This document shows positions 1 to 10,100 of a stretch of 64,000 nt of DNA, in pieces. Both the position numbers and the translations under genes were made by a program. The notes beneath the pieces were generated by a model. It was not told the origin of the DNA, did not search any database, and worked only from the letters and a program-made list of their open reading frames with translations. Position 1 is the first letter of the stretch. Every line of letters starts with the position of its first letter. The stretch is from Zygnema cylindricum (lineage: Eukaryota; Streptophyta; Zygnematophyceae; Zygnematales; Zygnemataceae): NCBI GenBank assembly GCA_037447655.1, contig JBBHKE010002024.1, forward strand, positions 186,001 to 250,000, read 5' to 3'.

Positions 1-661
1 GGGAACCTTGTCTACTTCCTTGTTTTCTCCCGTCACTTTTCTTCGTTTACGTGAACTTAACTCAATATTTGATCCAGATAATTTGTATTTTACTTGGTTA
101 AATAGGAGAACTAAGAACAAATTCACAATTTGAGGTTCTTACGGAAGATGAGGGAGAGGAAGTTTTTGGTGCTTCTTTAGTTGGATGCATAGAAACAACA
201 GGAATTCCCGTAGACGAAAAAAAAAATAATGGTTTTCCTGTGTTCGAGGTTGATTCTAGGGTTTGAAATACATGAGACGATGAAGGTGTACAAGCTTTTA
301 GTATAGTTTCAAGTGTCAGAAAATTGATGTTTTGGACATTGTTGTTTGGGAAATTGTTATAAGATGGAAAAAAATAGGTTCCATTTCTGGCCTCTAAATT
401 TTGGACGACAAGTGTTGGAGAAGGAGAAAATGGAAGAGATGGAGAAGGAGAAACTAAAAGAGTTAGAGGAGAAACAAAAGGTACGGATTGAAAGGTTTGT
501 AGCATTGAAGAAAGGTAAATCTGGGAAGGAAAACTTGAAGCTCTGGTAAGGAGGTTTTGGAAAGGATTAGCTTGAGTAGGTGAAATTGGAGAAGGGTCTT
601 CGAGAGCTTTTTGTTTCCCTTCCTTTTTAAACCACCAATTGTGGAGCTTGTTTTCAGACAT
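1..661 (-). CDS. Possible partial hypothetical protein gene at left edge
   Basis: An open frame runs leftward from an ATG at 661 (MSENKLHNWWFKKEGK) to a TAA at about 98-100. It is about 188 codons, rich in Ser, Pro and Thr. From about 115 to base 1 a different frame of the same strand is open and contains a basic SRKRRK stretch, so the gene could continue off the window after an intron or frameshift. I do not recognise the protein. The + strand here is purine-rich, which by itself opens frames on the other strand, so this may be chance. No splice pair joining the two frames convincingly was found: the obvious GTAAGA...TTAG pair is only about 32 nt long and gives the wrong frame. Confidence 0.28.
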
Positions 662-1004
662 GTTGGAAGAGACGTAAGAATAAAATACAAATATTGTTTT
701 GTTCAGTAAGTGCAAATTTTGCTGGTGAAGGTTACGGGATTCCAAAGCTTTGGGCGGAGAAATAAGCGTCGGGAAATTCCGGGCACTGCAGTTTTTTTTT
801 TTTTTTTCTTTTTTTGTGCTTTCTTCTTTGTCTTCGTTATGACTTCTGGGAGATTTCGCACGTGCACTGAAAAATGTTTGTGGCCGACATAATGTACGGT
901 TCAAGCATAAAATGACAAAAAAATAATGAAGGGGCTTTTCCGTTGAAACCGAAGGCATTCGGTTTCGGTGTCCGGATGCAAAAATTTAACGGATCCGAGA
1001 GCAC
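662..1004. other. Non-coding stretch, no recognisable gene
   Basis: Contains a T-run at about 791-807 and no conserved coding signal that I can see. It could be the upstream region of the weak leftward gene at 1-661. Confidence 0.4.
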
Positions 1005-1006
1005 TA

Positions 1007-1745
1007 CACCGCGAATCGTTATTAGTCTCAAAGTCACTAATTTGGGTTCTTAATTTTTTTTTTTTTTTTTCAAATAGGATACATGATTTTAATTTTTCCT
1101 TGACGGTAATTAAGGTACCGTACAAAATAAAGTAAAGCTTGAAAGTACAAAAAAATATAAATAGTGTGGTGTACGGTATATGCCAGACCGTACATAACTG
1201 TACCTTTTCAAGTGAAATTTTACAAAAAATGAATTAAATCAGACGCGCACGCATAGGAACGTGCGCTCAAAAAAACGGGATTAGTCTGAAACGTAAACTA
1301 CACCTTGAATCGTTATTAGCGTATAGAAATTATGAGTGTAAAGAAAAAATTAGCATCATTCATTCTAATTTAGGGCCAGGAGACGTGGCAGATTATGGTC
1401 CACGTCCTTAAATAGTGTAGTTTATTATATTTAAGGAATCAATGTCAAAAATTTGGGGTGCCGATATAGCGTACATAAGGCTAATAACGATTCACGGTGT
1501 AGTATAGAATGTACGGATATTTTAAATTCGCAACGGCGTACGATTTTTTAATATTTTGTACGAATACATATATTAATGTATATAATAGTACGGCAAATAT
1601 TCCATTTTTGCTGTTCCCAAATTAGCATAAACGCCGAAATTAGAATACACATTTAAAAAAAAAAAATCAAATTCTTAATTAGCATCAGTAACGGTAAATT
1701 TTCTTCAACACTATTTAAACTTTGACACTATAACGATTCGCGGTG
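1007..1745. repeat. TA-flanked MITE, composite
   Basis: The left end CACCGCGAATCGTTATTAG follows TA at 1005-1006. The right end, the reverse complement of CACCGCGAATCGTTATAG, is followed by TA at 1746-1747. A second complete MITE (1301-1499) lies inside. TA duplication with short inverted ends resembles Tc1/mariner-derived (Stowaway-like) MITEs. No transposase frame is visible. Confidence 0.6.
1301..1499. repeat. TA-flanked MITE, 199 bp, nested
   Basis: Inverted ends CACCTTGAATCGTTATTAG and its counterpart CTAATAACGATTCACGGTG are bordered by TA at 1299-1300 and 1500-1501. An inverted relative is at 1983-2169, sharing the internal words GACGTGGC, TTGGGGTGCCGATATAGCGT and others. Confidence 0.75.
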
Positions 1746-1752
1746 TACAGTA

Positions 1753-1970
1753 CACCGTGAATCGTTATTAGTGTCAAAGTCACTAATTTGGGTTCTTAAA
1801 ATTTTATTTTTTTTCCGCAATTAGTATACATGTTTTTCGAAAATAAATTAGCAACTCTATTTAAGGACGTGGACCATAAACTGTCACGTCTCTCGCACTA
1901 AATTAGAATCAATAACACTAATTTTTTTCTTACGCTATTCAAACTTTGACACTGATAACGATTCGCGGCG
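1753..1970. repeat. TA-flanked MITE, 218 bp
   Basis: Starts CACCGTGAATCGTTATTAG after TA at 1751-1752 and ends ATAACGATTCGCGGCG before TA at 1971-1972. It sits within a few bases of its neighbours on both sides. Confidence 0.7.
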
Positions 1971-1982
1971 TACTGTGCAGTA

Positions 1983-2169
1983 CACCGTGAATCGTTATTA
2001 GCCTTATGTACGCTATATCGGCACCCCAAAATTTTGACATTGATACCTTAAATATAATAAATTACACTGGACCATAATCCGCCACGTCTCCTGGCACTAA
2101 ATTAGAATGAATGACGCTAATTTTTTTCTTTAAACTAATAATTTCTATACGCTAATACGATTCAAGGTG
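1983..2169. repeat. TA-flanked MITE, 187 bp
   Basis: Inverted-orientation relative of the copy at 1301-1499, with terminal inverted repeats and TA on each side (1981-1982 and 2170-2171). Confidence 0.72.
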
Positions 2170-2171
2170 TA

Positions 2172-2645
2172 CTGTAATAGACCGTACTGTACTATAACAA
2201 ACTGTACGGGACTTTAAATTACTCTACTGTAGAGTACAGTACTATACTATAGCCCTCCCCGACAAGCAATCGAAGTTCACTCGGTTCCCGAGCGTAGAGC
2301 ATCCTGGGCTTCTACGCTAGGGATCTGAGACATTTGCGCCAATGAAAATTGTAGAGCGTCCAGGGCAAAATGTACGTGCGGTTCCCACGTGTCTGACGTT
2401 ACCACAACACCAAATTACGGGAAGGAAAAAAAGTTGATATTTCGCACAAACAAAGAAAAAATAACAAAAAAGCCCAGGAAAACAAAGACAACTTTAAAAA
2501 AAAAAATAACATTGCCCGAAGTTACACCTTAGCATGTATACTTGGCCAATGGAAAGACGCAATTTATTATCCGTCACCATAAATAAATACGACACTGAAA
2601 GCGGGACGGGATTAGCGTACACAACGCTAATAGCGATTGGCGGTG
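2172..2645. other. Spacer between MITEs
   Basis: No gene is seen. The interval has TACAGTAC/TACTGTAG-type words at about 2200-2250 and ends in a right MITE terminus (CTAATAGCGATTGGCGGTG, about 2627-2645) abutting the next element across a shared TA, so the last part belongs to another truncated MITE. Confidence 0.4.
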
Positions 2646-2647
2646 TA

Positions 2648-3582
2648 CACCGACAATCGCTATTAGAATAAAGGAATAAATAGCGTAAAATAAAATTAGT
2701 GTTATTAATAGTGTTGGGTATCGAGGACCCTTTGCCGATATTCGATATATATCGAATTTCAGGTACCCGATAATCAATATATCACTTCGATATATCGAAA
2801 ACCAAATTATCGCGATATATATCGCCGATATATCGTATCGCCGATATATCGAGCCATAAAAAAAATAAAAATAAAAATATTTTTTTTCAAAACCCGGGGG
2901 AAGGGGGTAAATATCCGTACGATTTTTCCGTACGGTTTTCTGTACTATGACAGTACGGACACCCATTTTTTTGCGATATATATCGCGATAATTTATGTTG
3001 GTCCCGGTACGATATATCGAGGAATCTGCTCGATCGATATTCGATATATCGAATATCGCAATTATCGCGATATGAATTTACCCGATACCCAACACTAGTT
3101 ATTAACACTAATCGGTTTTTTTTTTTTAAATATATATACTAATTAATCCTTAAGTGTAATTTGGGTTGTCCTGAATAATAAGTACCGGACCTTTCGATGT
3201 CTACAGTAATATGTGTATCCGTACAAAATCTGACAATTCGTACGCTGTCGCGCTGTTCACACGGTCGACGGACGAACATATGACAAAGTGATTTTTATTG
3301 ATGAGTTTGTGTCTCTTTCTTCTAGTGCACATTCACATGTGTGCGCAATACTGTTATGTGTCATTTTATGCCTTTGTAATTCAAAAAGTACAATTTCGTA
3401 CGAAAATACCTTGTCCGTACACCACACTATTTCCATCGCGATGTATTTCCATTGTTAACGCTAATTGGAAAAAAACCCTAATTATAATAATGGAAAAAAT
3501 ATAATTATGGATTGTATTTTAGGTTTTTTTTTTTTTAAGGGCACCGAATTACCGATATTTACTCTAATAACGATTGGCGGTG
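2648..3582. repeat. TA-flanked long MITE, interrupted by a hAT-like element
   Basis: Begins CACCGACAATCGCTATTAG after TA (2646-2647) and ends CTAATAACGATTGGCGGTG before TA (3583-3584). Without the 389-bp insert at 2709-3097 and one 8-bp duplication it is about 538 bp and collinear, in inverted orientation, with the uninterrupted copy at 59764-60314. Shared internal words include the GTCGACGGACGAACATATGA region. Confidence 0.8.
2709..3097. mobile_element. hAT-like family A element, 389 bp, non-autonomous
   Basis: Ends are TAGTGTTGGGTATCGAGG and the inverted CCCGATACCCAACACTA. An exact 8-bp target duplication GTTATTAA borders it (2701-2708 and 3098-3105). The interior is made of CGATATATCG palindromes and has no transposase frame. 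Eight-base duplications with these ends are typical of the hAT superfamily. It is inserted in the MITE at 2648-3582. Confidence 0.85.
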
Positions 3583-3691
3583 TACTGTGATTGAAGTAAT
3601 AACGCGTTTTCAGGTTTCTGTCTTGGCCTCCTTGTGCGGATGCAGTTGATTTGGATATAAGGTACAGAGCGTTGAATCGTTAATAGTTGAA

Positions 3692-4638
3692 GGGCACTTT
3701 CCCATGTGACCGAAACTTTAGCCTTGTAACTTTGTTTTTAGCGAAGATTCTCCGTACTACTTTCAGAGCATTCGTAGGTAAGAAAATCAAATTGTTACTA
3801 TAGATCGTGACTAATGTAGACGTGGGTGTAATTTGTGACGGTTTGTAGACGATTACAAAACTCGCGACAATTGATGACGTTTACGAAATAGCGACGTTTG
3901 TAGACGTCTAGCTACTTGTGACATTGTAGATGTTTAGGGTTTGTGACATTTTGATGCTCACTTATGATAGCGTCGACGTCACTGAATTTAAAGCATTCCG
4001 CCGTGGTTTCCTGATTTTGTTTTATCGTTTGTTCTCACTCTGCTTACCATCAAAATAAGCTAAAAGATAGCCAAAATACATATTTTTTAGAGAACTTTCA
4101 TTTGATACTTTTCTTGCCTTTTTTCATTGCAAGAATTGTGAGATATACGCGTTAGTGGGAGAGGGAGAGAGAGAGGCGCTTTCACGAACTTCGCTTTTGC
4201 GAAATGGCGTCCGTTGGTCGAGACCCCCTCCACGGTTAGTGTATGGAAAAAAGCGCACGGAAAGAAGTCTCGCACAGGCTAGAAACGTGCAGTATGTTTT
4301 TTTTTTGTACTCCGGGCACAAAAATTGTCAAAAACCTCCGTCGCGTGCGAAATCATATGCATATCCGCCCACGTCGTGGAACTTTGTTTAAAATCAACTC
4401 GCGAGGTGATTTTATATAAACTTTGAAGATGAGCCGGAAGGACGCGAAAGTGGGTCGAAACGACAAACTGCATCGTGCTAGACGACAAAATGCGGTCGAG
4501 TTAAAGTTTCAAGGTAAAGCAAATTGTACGGTGGTAATTTCAATTTTTTGGTACGGCTGCGTATTTTCTCGTTTTTTTCCAAGTTATAAAGGAAAACGAC
4601 AGAAAATAACTGTAACTTTAGCACATGGGAAAGTGCCC
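3692..4638. mobile_element. PIF/Harbinger-like non-autonomous element, 947 bp
   Basis: Ends are GGGCACTTTCCCATGTG and the inverted CACATGGGAAAGTGCCC. A second copy in the same orientation lies at 56254-57196, collinear over its whole length. TAA follows the right end, but the left flank is GAA, so the duplication has decayed here. It contains a near-perfect 24-bp palindrome with half-site AAAATCACCTCG at about 4390-4413. No transposase is encoded. Confidence 0.75.
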
Positions 4639-4832
4639 TAATACGCATTATAACTTCATAAGATTAAAAGAAATATTGTTGAGGGGTTTATATTAGTGTT
4701 ACTAACTCCGATTTAGCTCTACATGACGTGGCTGTTCTTGAACCGCTGAAAAATAAGGAATAAATAGTTAATGCTATTAATTATAACGATTCAGGGGGAT
4801 ACTCTATTGTAAGGTGGGATTCAATTTACTGA

Positions 4833-6002
4833 GGGTGGCGTTCCATCAGGAAATCCCGTAACCGTACGAACAACATTACATAATGCTACACTTTGAACGA
4901 TGTTCTCTCGCGCAGAGTCTTTAATCCACGTGCTCAGAAATGAGTGGTACCACGTAAGATAAGATTATATATTGAAAATCGTCAAATATTTGTTTACACC
5001 ATAGTTCAAAAGTAGGTGACCGTAAGCCCATACAATATGTGCAAAACATACAATATGGCCTTAAGACCCATATTATATTGGCCGCAAAATGAAATAAAAT
5101 AGTAACAGGGTTGAGTTGCACATGGATCGATAGAGAATTAAACGTCATGTCTAAATTTGAAAAAGAATCGGACATTTTTTTTTTTCTGTGAGTTTTGAGC
5201 GACTTTTTATTAAATCCGTCAGATTCGGACGATCTGACGGTCGTTGATGAAAGTAACGATCTAAGAAGATCACATGAAAAGCCCATAACACAACTTACGA
5301 TAGGACCATCGTCAGATTCGGACGATCGGACGGTCGTTGATGAAAGTAGTGATCTAAGAAGATCACATGGAAAGCCCGTAACACAACTTACGCTAAAAGG
5401 CGGCCTACAAAAGGCCTACCAAAAAACGCCTACTTTTGAACTATGGTTTACACCGACCAACTTCAACTCGAAATCGTCATTTGCATACCATGTAACGTGC
5501 GGACCAGGGCATCGTACCACACACATTTTGTACTCTTTGCAAACGCTTGTCAAATGCCAGCTCATTATTTTTAAGGTTTCTGCTTTTTCGCGTGACGAAT
5601 GAGCGCTTCTACAAATAGTGTGACGAATGGACGGTAACAAAAATAGCGCGACGAAAGCTCGTTACGAGATCACTTCCGTGATTTCCGTTTAATTTTTGAA
5701 TGCATATATCATGTGCGAAATTTGTCGATTTCCGTTGGTTTGCCGTCGTGACACGTATGTTCATTATCCAGCGTGTCGCGGCTCAATTTTTTCTGTAAAC
5801 ACCATTTACAGAAACTTTCGAAGCGAATGCTTCGCAAAAAAAAATCCAACGGTCATTGTTACCTCCCAGACCTTTGGAGAATATTGGCAATATTCTTTGT
5901 AATGTTGTTCGCTTATAAAAACAAAATAAGAGGTACGGCGTTGTACGAATTGCTCCGGATTTCTGTAAACAACCTCACTTTTCGTCTGATGGAACGCCAC
6001 CA
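4833..6002. mobile_element. Harbinger-like element with ends GGGTGGCGTTCCATCAG, composite
   Basis: The left end GGGTGGCGTTCCATCAG and the right end CTGATGGAACGCCACC are inverted. The same end type occurs at 36734 and, diverged, at 61963-63052 (GGGTAACATTCCATTAG). A hAT-like family B copy (5000-5445) is nested inside. Open frames across the interior are short and not recognisable. Confidence 0.55.
5000..5445. mobile_element. hAT-like family B element, 446 bp
   Basis: Ends are CATAGTTCAAAAGTAGGTGA and the inverted CCTACTTTTGAACTATG, bordered by the exact 8-bp duplication GTTTACAC (4992-4999 and 5446-5453). It carries a tandemly duplicated unit of about 95 bp containing GGACGATCGGACGGTCG. Two other copies lie at 38558-39228 and 60823-61279. 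Confidence 0.88.
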
Positions 6003-6072
6003 TAAGTGACAGTGACAAAGTAAAAAACTGAGTAGATAACTGTAACTTTAGCACATGCGAAAATACCCTAAA

Positions 6073-6915
6073 GGGTATTTCGCATGTGCTAAAGTTACAG
6101 TTATTTTCTGTCGTTTTCCTCCATAACTTAGAAAAAAACGAGAAAATCCGCAGCCGTACCAAAATATAAAAATTACCACCGTACAAGTTGCGTTACCCTG
6201 AAACTTTATATTACAATAGTTTGTCGTCTAGCGTGATACAATTTGTCGTTTAGCGCATTTCGACCCACTTTCGCGTCCTTTCAACACATGTTCAAACTTT
6301 ACATCAAATCACCGCGCGAGGTGATTTGAAATAAACTTCAATAAGGTGAGCGAATAGGCAGACAATGTCGCACGTGTCTGAAGTTTTTTACAATTTTTGT
6401 GCGCGGAGTACCAAAAAAAAAACACACTGCACGTTTCTAGCCTGTGCGTAATGTTTTGCGTGCGCTGATCCGTACAGAGGCCGTCTCTCTCAAAAACACG
6501 TGTCTTCACACATACGGCGTATTAAAAATATTGGCCACCTGTCGGCAAGTGGGAAGACGATAAACGAAACCGCAAATTCTGTGCGACAGCGAAAGGTATT
6601 TTAGGGTTTCAACACGTCGACAATGTGGCGTACGGACATTACGAAGTCACAAAATTGTACAGCGTAGCGTACGGATATTACGAAGTCACAAAAATTGTAC
6701 AGCGTAAACGCCTCAAATTGAAGGCGAGTGGAAGTTTCGCCTCATTTTATGTACCACTTCATTCTGTCACAATTCTTCGTACACGTCTACGTAAGTCACT
6801 TTTTTAAGTGACAAGTTATTTGCGTTCACATCCGAATGCTCTGAAATCTGTACGGAGAATCTTCGCTAAAAAACAAAGTAGCAAGACTATGTTTCCGTTA
6901 CATGCGAAAACACCC
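6073..6915. mobile_element. PIF/Harbinger-like element, 843 bp
   Basis: Left end GGGTATTTCGCATGTGC and right end GCGAAAACACCC, the latter followed by TTA. Its interior is the inverted counterpart of the 3692-4638 copy (GTACGG-rich end, AAACGACAG words) and keeps the CAAATCACC...GGTGATTTG palindrome at about 6305-6328. Immediately left, at 6040-6072, the same terminal sequence occurs in the opposite direction, so another truncated copy abuts it. Confidence 0.65.
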
Positions 6916-7137
6916 TTACGACTGCGAGAGCGTGACCTGATTTAATTGAAAGGGCCAAAGCTGCCGTACACCAGAGAGTCATATTTTGGGCTCTGCAACC
7001 TATTCTCAGATTTTGCAGAATTTAAAAATCTGCCCGAGTGAAGATCCAAAAAAGGAAAAAAAAAAAAAAAAAAAAAGCGATAATGATGTTGTTACTTCTT
7101 CGTCTGTGTCACGTAGGACCTCATAGCAATTTTTTTA
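6916..7137. promoter_or_regulatory. Upstream region of TSNAX
   Basis: No other gene lies between the Harbinger-like element and the TSNAX start. It contains an A-run at about 7055-7076. I see no clear TATA box or other motif that I can defend. Confidence 0.3.
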
Positions 7138-10100
7138 ATGGCGGAGGAATCAGCTGGTGGAACGTCTAAGAATCCTACACAAGGTCTATTCATTTCTCTT
7201 ATTTGCGTCTTTTGTGGAAGTCAATTGCCACGTGTTTCTTTCACGAGAGCTTTTTTCTTTTTTTGTGAGCTCGAGTGCTTTGTCGTCTAGTGAGCTTGTC
7301 TTTTTTTGTAAGCTTGAGCCCTTTGTCTTCTTTGTGAGCTTGTCATATTTGTTGACTCACTTGGTCCGCTACAATTTTTTTTATTTTTTTTTATTATTTA
7401 TTATTTATTATTATTGTTATTTTGTTTTTTTTGGCCTGTGACTTATCTCTGTTAGAGATAATGACAATGGCAGGATATGATTTGTGCAACTTTTATGTTT
7501 GAAATGTTTGCTTCTCCAAACACTTTTTTTGCGGCACTGGTGGGAGGAGGGGGGAGAGGGGGAGAGGGGGAGAGGGGGAGAGGGGGAGAGGGGGAGAGGG
7601 GAAGAGGGGGAGTGGGGGAGTGGGGGAGTGGGGGAGAGGGGAAGAGGGGGAGTGGGGGAGAGGGGGAGTGGGGGAGAGGGGGAGTGGGGGAGAGGGGGAG
7701 TGGGGGAGAGGGGGAAGAGGGGGAGTGGGGGAGAGTGGGAGTGGGGGAGAGGGGGAGTGGGAAGGGGGGAAGGGACCAGGAAGGTTGTAGTGTCATAAGA
7801 AACTGTTTTGTACAAGTCTCTTATAATTTTTTGACATTTAATTGTGAGACTTTCATGAAATTACTTGTTTTAGTGGGTATGACAGATGGAGGAAAGCGAC
7901 AGAAAATCCATGGAGCTGGGAAGGATTCTTCTTCTGGCAAATTTTCCGCGGAGTTTCAAAAGTATACGATCGAGCTTGATGAAGTGGTGGGATATCGAAC
8001 ACCTTTTTGTAATTTTCTTTTTTCTTCGACCATTGTGAGAGGTCAGTTTTCACACTTAGTTCTGGAAACTTTTTTTATTTTTGAAACTTTTTTTATTTTT
8101 GAAACTTTTTTTCTTTGACCATTGTGAGCGCTGTGAGAAGTCAGTTTTTAGTTTCGGTACTTCAATTTTTTTTGTTTCTGAAACTTTTTGAACCTTTTTG
8201 AAAGCAATTTTTTGGTGACAGAGTTTTTTGATACTCCTGATTGAGGTTTTTTTTTTTTTTTTGAAGAAAGAGCGACGTGAGAGGCTAGTAAAGGCGAGCA
8301 GAGATGTGACTATCCACAGTAAAAAGGTTATCTTCCAATTGCACAGGTGATAAGAATTATTTTCGTTGGTTTTTTTTTCCTTTCTTTTGTTTTTTTTTCT
8401 TCCTTTCGTCTTTCCTTGTGTTCCTTTGTTGAATATGCTTACTTGAATGTCCTCGAAAGCTATTTTTTGCCAGTGGGACGGATCCATTATTTTTGGATAT
8501 ACTATTTGTTTGACGTATTATCTGTTGCTATGTTATTTGCTGATATATCATTTGTGAATATATTATTTGTGGTTGTATTATATAAGGGAGTGAAATTGTC
8601 ATGCCTAGAAGCTTCTTGAAGAAGGTGAGGGGAGACTATGTTTGCTCCTCTCTTGTCATTTTTTTTTAGTTTGACCAACACATTCTTGGATTTGTAAAAG
8701 AGATATCACAAACAGGAAAACAGGTAATAGGAAAACAGGAAATGTTCTTTGATTCTTTGGGTATTATATATTCTTAGAGGAACCTGCTTAGGCTTCTTTC
8801 ATTAATGTATTGGTCATCTGTCAAGAAAGATCACAAGGTTTTTCATGTTTCATTTGGAGGAACAAATGAAAAAAGGGCTATACCTTAATTAAAGTACATA
8901 CTGTATGGGATTGATGAGTGTCAAGAATGACAATTTTGTTTAATTTTAAGTTAACAAATTGCGTCTGTGAACTCGAAGACGTCTGAGGGCCTTCTGTTAC
9001 CAAAGAATTCTCATTTCTCAAAAAGCTTTCAAAAATTCCAGGATACTCCATAACCTTAGAGAGGTCCATTTTTTTCTCAAAAGAATAGGGCGCTTGTTTT
9101 TAAAGAATTCAGGATGTTCCGTAACATTAAGAGATACATTTTTTTTACAAAAGGATGTCGGGTCCTTGTAAACAGGGCAGTTCCGGCCAATCGTGAGGCA
9201 ATATTGGAACAGGCAGGAAAGGATTTGGAGTCGGTGAAAGTAAACCATGTAGCGAGAATTTCACAGGAGCTTAAAGGGGACGACTACTGGAAGTTTAGAC
9301 AGGCTTACACCAATGGGGTATGTTAAGTCACTTATCCATCCTTAGTCACTGCCACTCCATTTAGTGTGTTACCCTACGATGAAGCAAACCTCAGTAGTGT
9401 AACTGGTAAAAAATGTTTGAAGCGGGAAAGAGACGGTATTTACTGATGAAAACACAATTTTATGATGCCTGAATTGCAAAGTTTGGAACATGAGGAGAGT
9501 ACATCGTGAATTGTTATTAGAGTAAAGGAATTATTAGCGTTGGATTCGCATTAGTTTTGTTAATTTTAATTCAGTTCCAAATGATGTGGGTGATCCTGAA
9601 CTGCTTTAAGAATTAGCGTTAAGTAGAGACCAATTAGTGTCCCTGACACTGTTTTAGGTTCGAGTGGTAAAGTTTCAAGGCACCAATATATTCTCGTTGA
9701 CATTAATAATGATACACGATATAGTCTGGAAATATCCCAAGGAGTGGTAACCGGGAATGTAATTATTGGACAAGCTATGAGTCTGCAGACAAAAAAGGAT
9801 GTAATGTTTTTGGACCTTGAGGGTAAATGCCTGAATATAGCCATTTCTGCTTGTTGTCGAAAGTTATTGTATCTTTCAGTAATTGGTCTTGTGATGCTTA
9901 TATTTATTCAAATTCTCCTTCCAAGTTTACTAGCCATATAAGTGGAAACTAAATTTTATTGTCTCTGAAAACATTTACTGCTGCAATCAATTCTCCTCCT
10001 TTATCTGGTTATTTAGAAGACTATTTGAGAGTTTTATGTTTTCTTTGGCGAACCTGGTCCACTCAGATGCAAGAGTACATTGAGGCGGCAACATTCCTTT

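Noticed and set aside
5195-5602. 135-codon frame with repeated SDSDD..TVVDES..DLRRSH peptide
   Set aside because: It is the duplicated unit of a non-autonomous hAT-like element, disrupted in the other copies.
7477-8118. 213-codon Gly/Glu/Arg-rich open frame
   Set aside because: Most of it is translation of the G/A minisatellite. Only its C-terminal part (from 7886) overlaps TSNAX exon 2, and the true exon boundaries differ.
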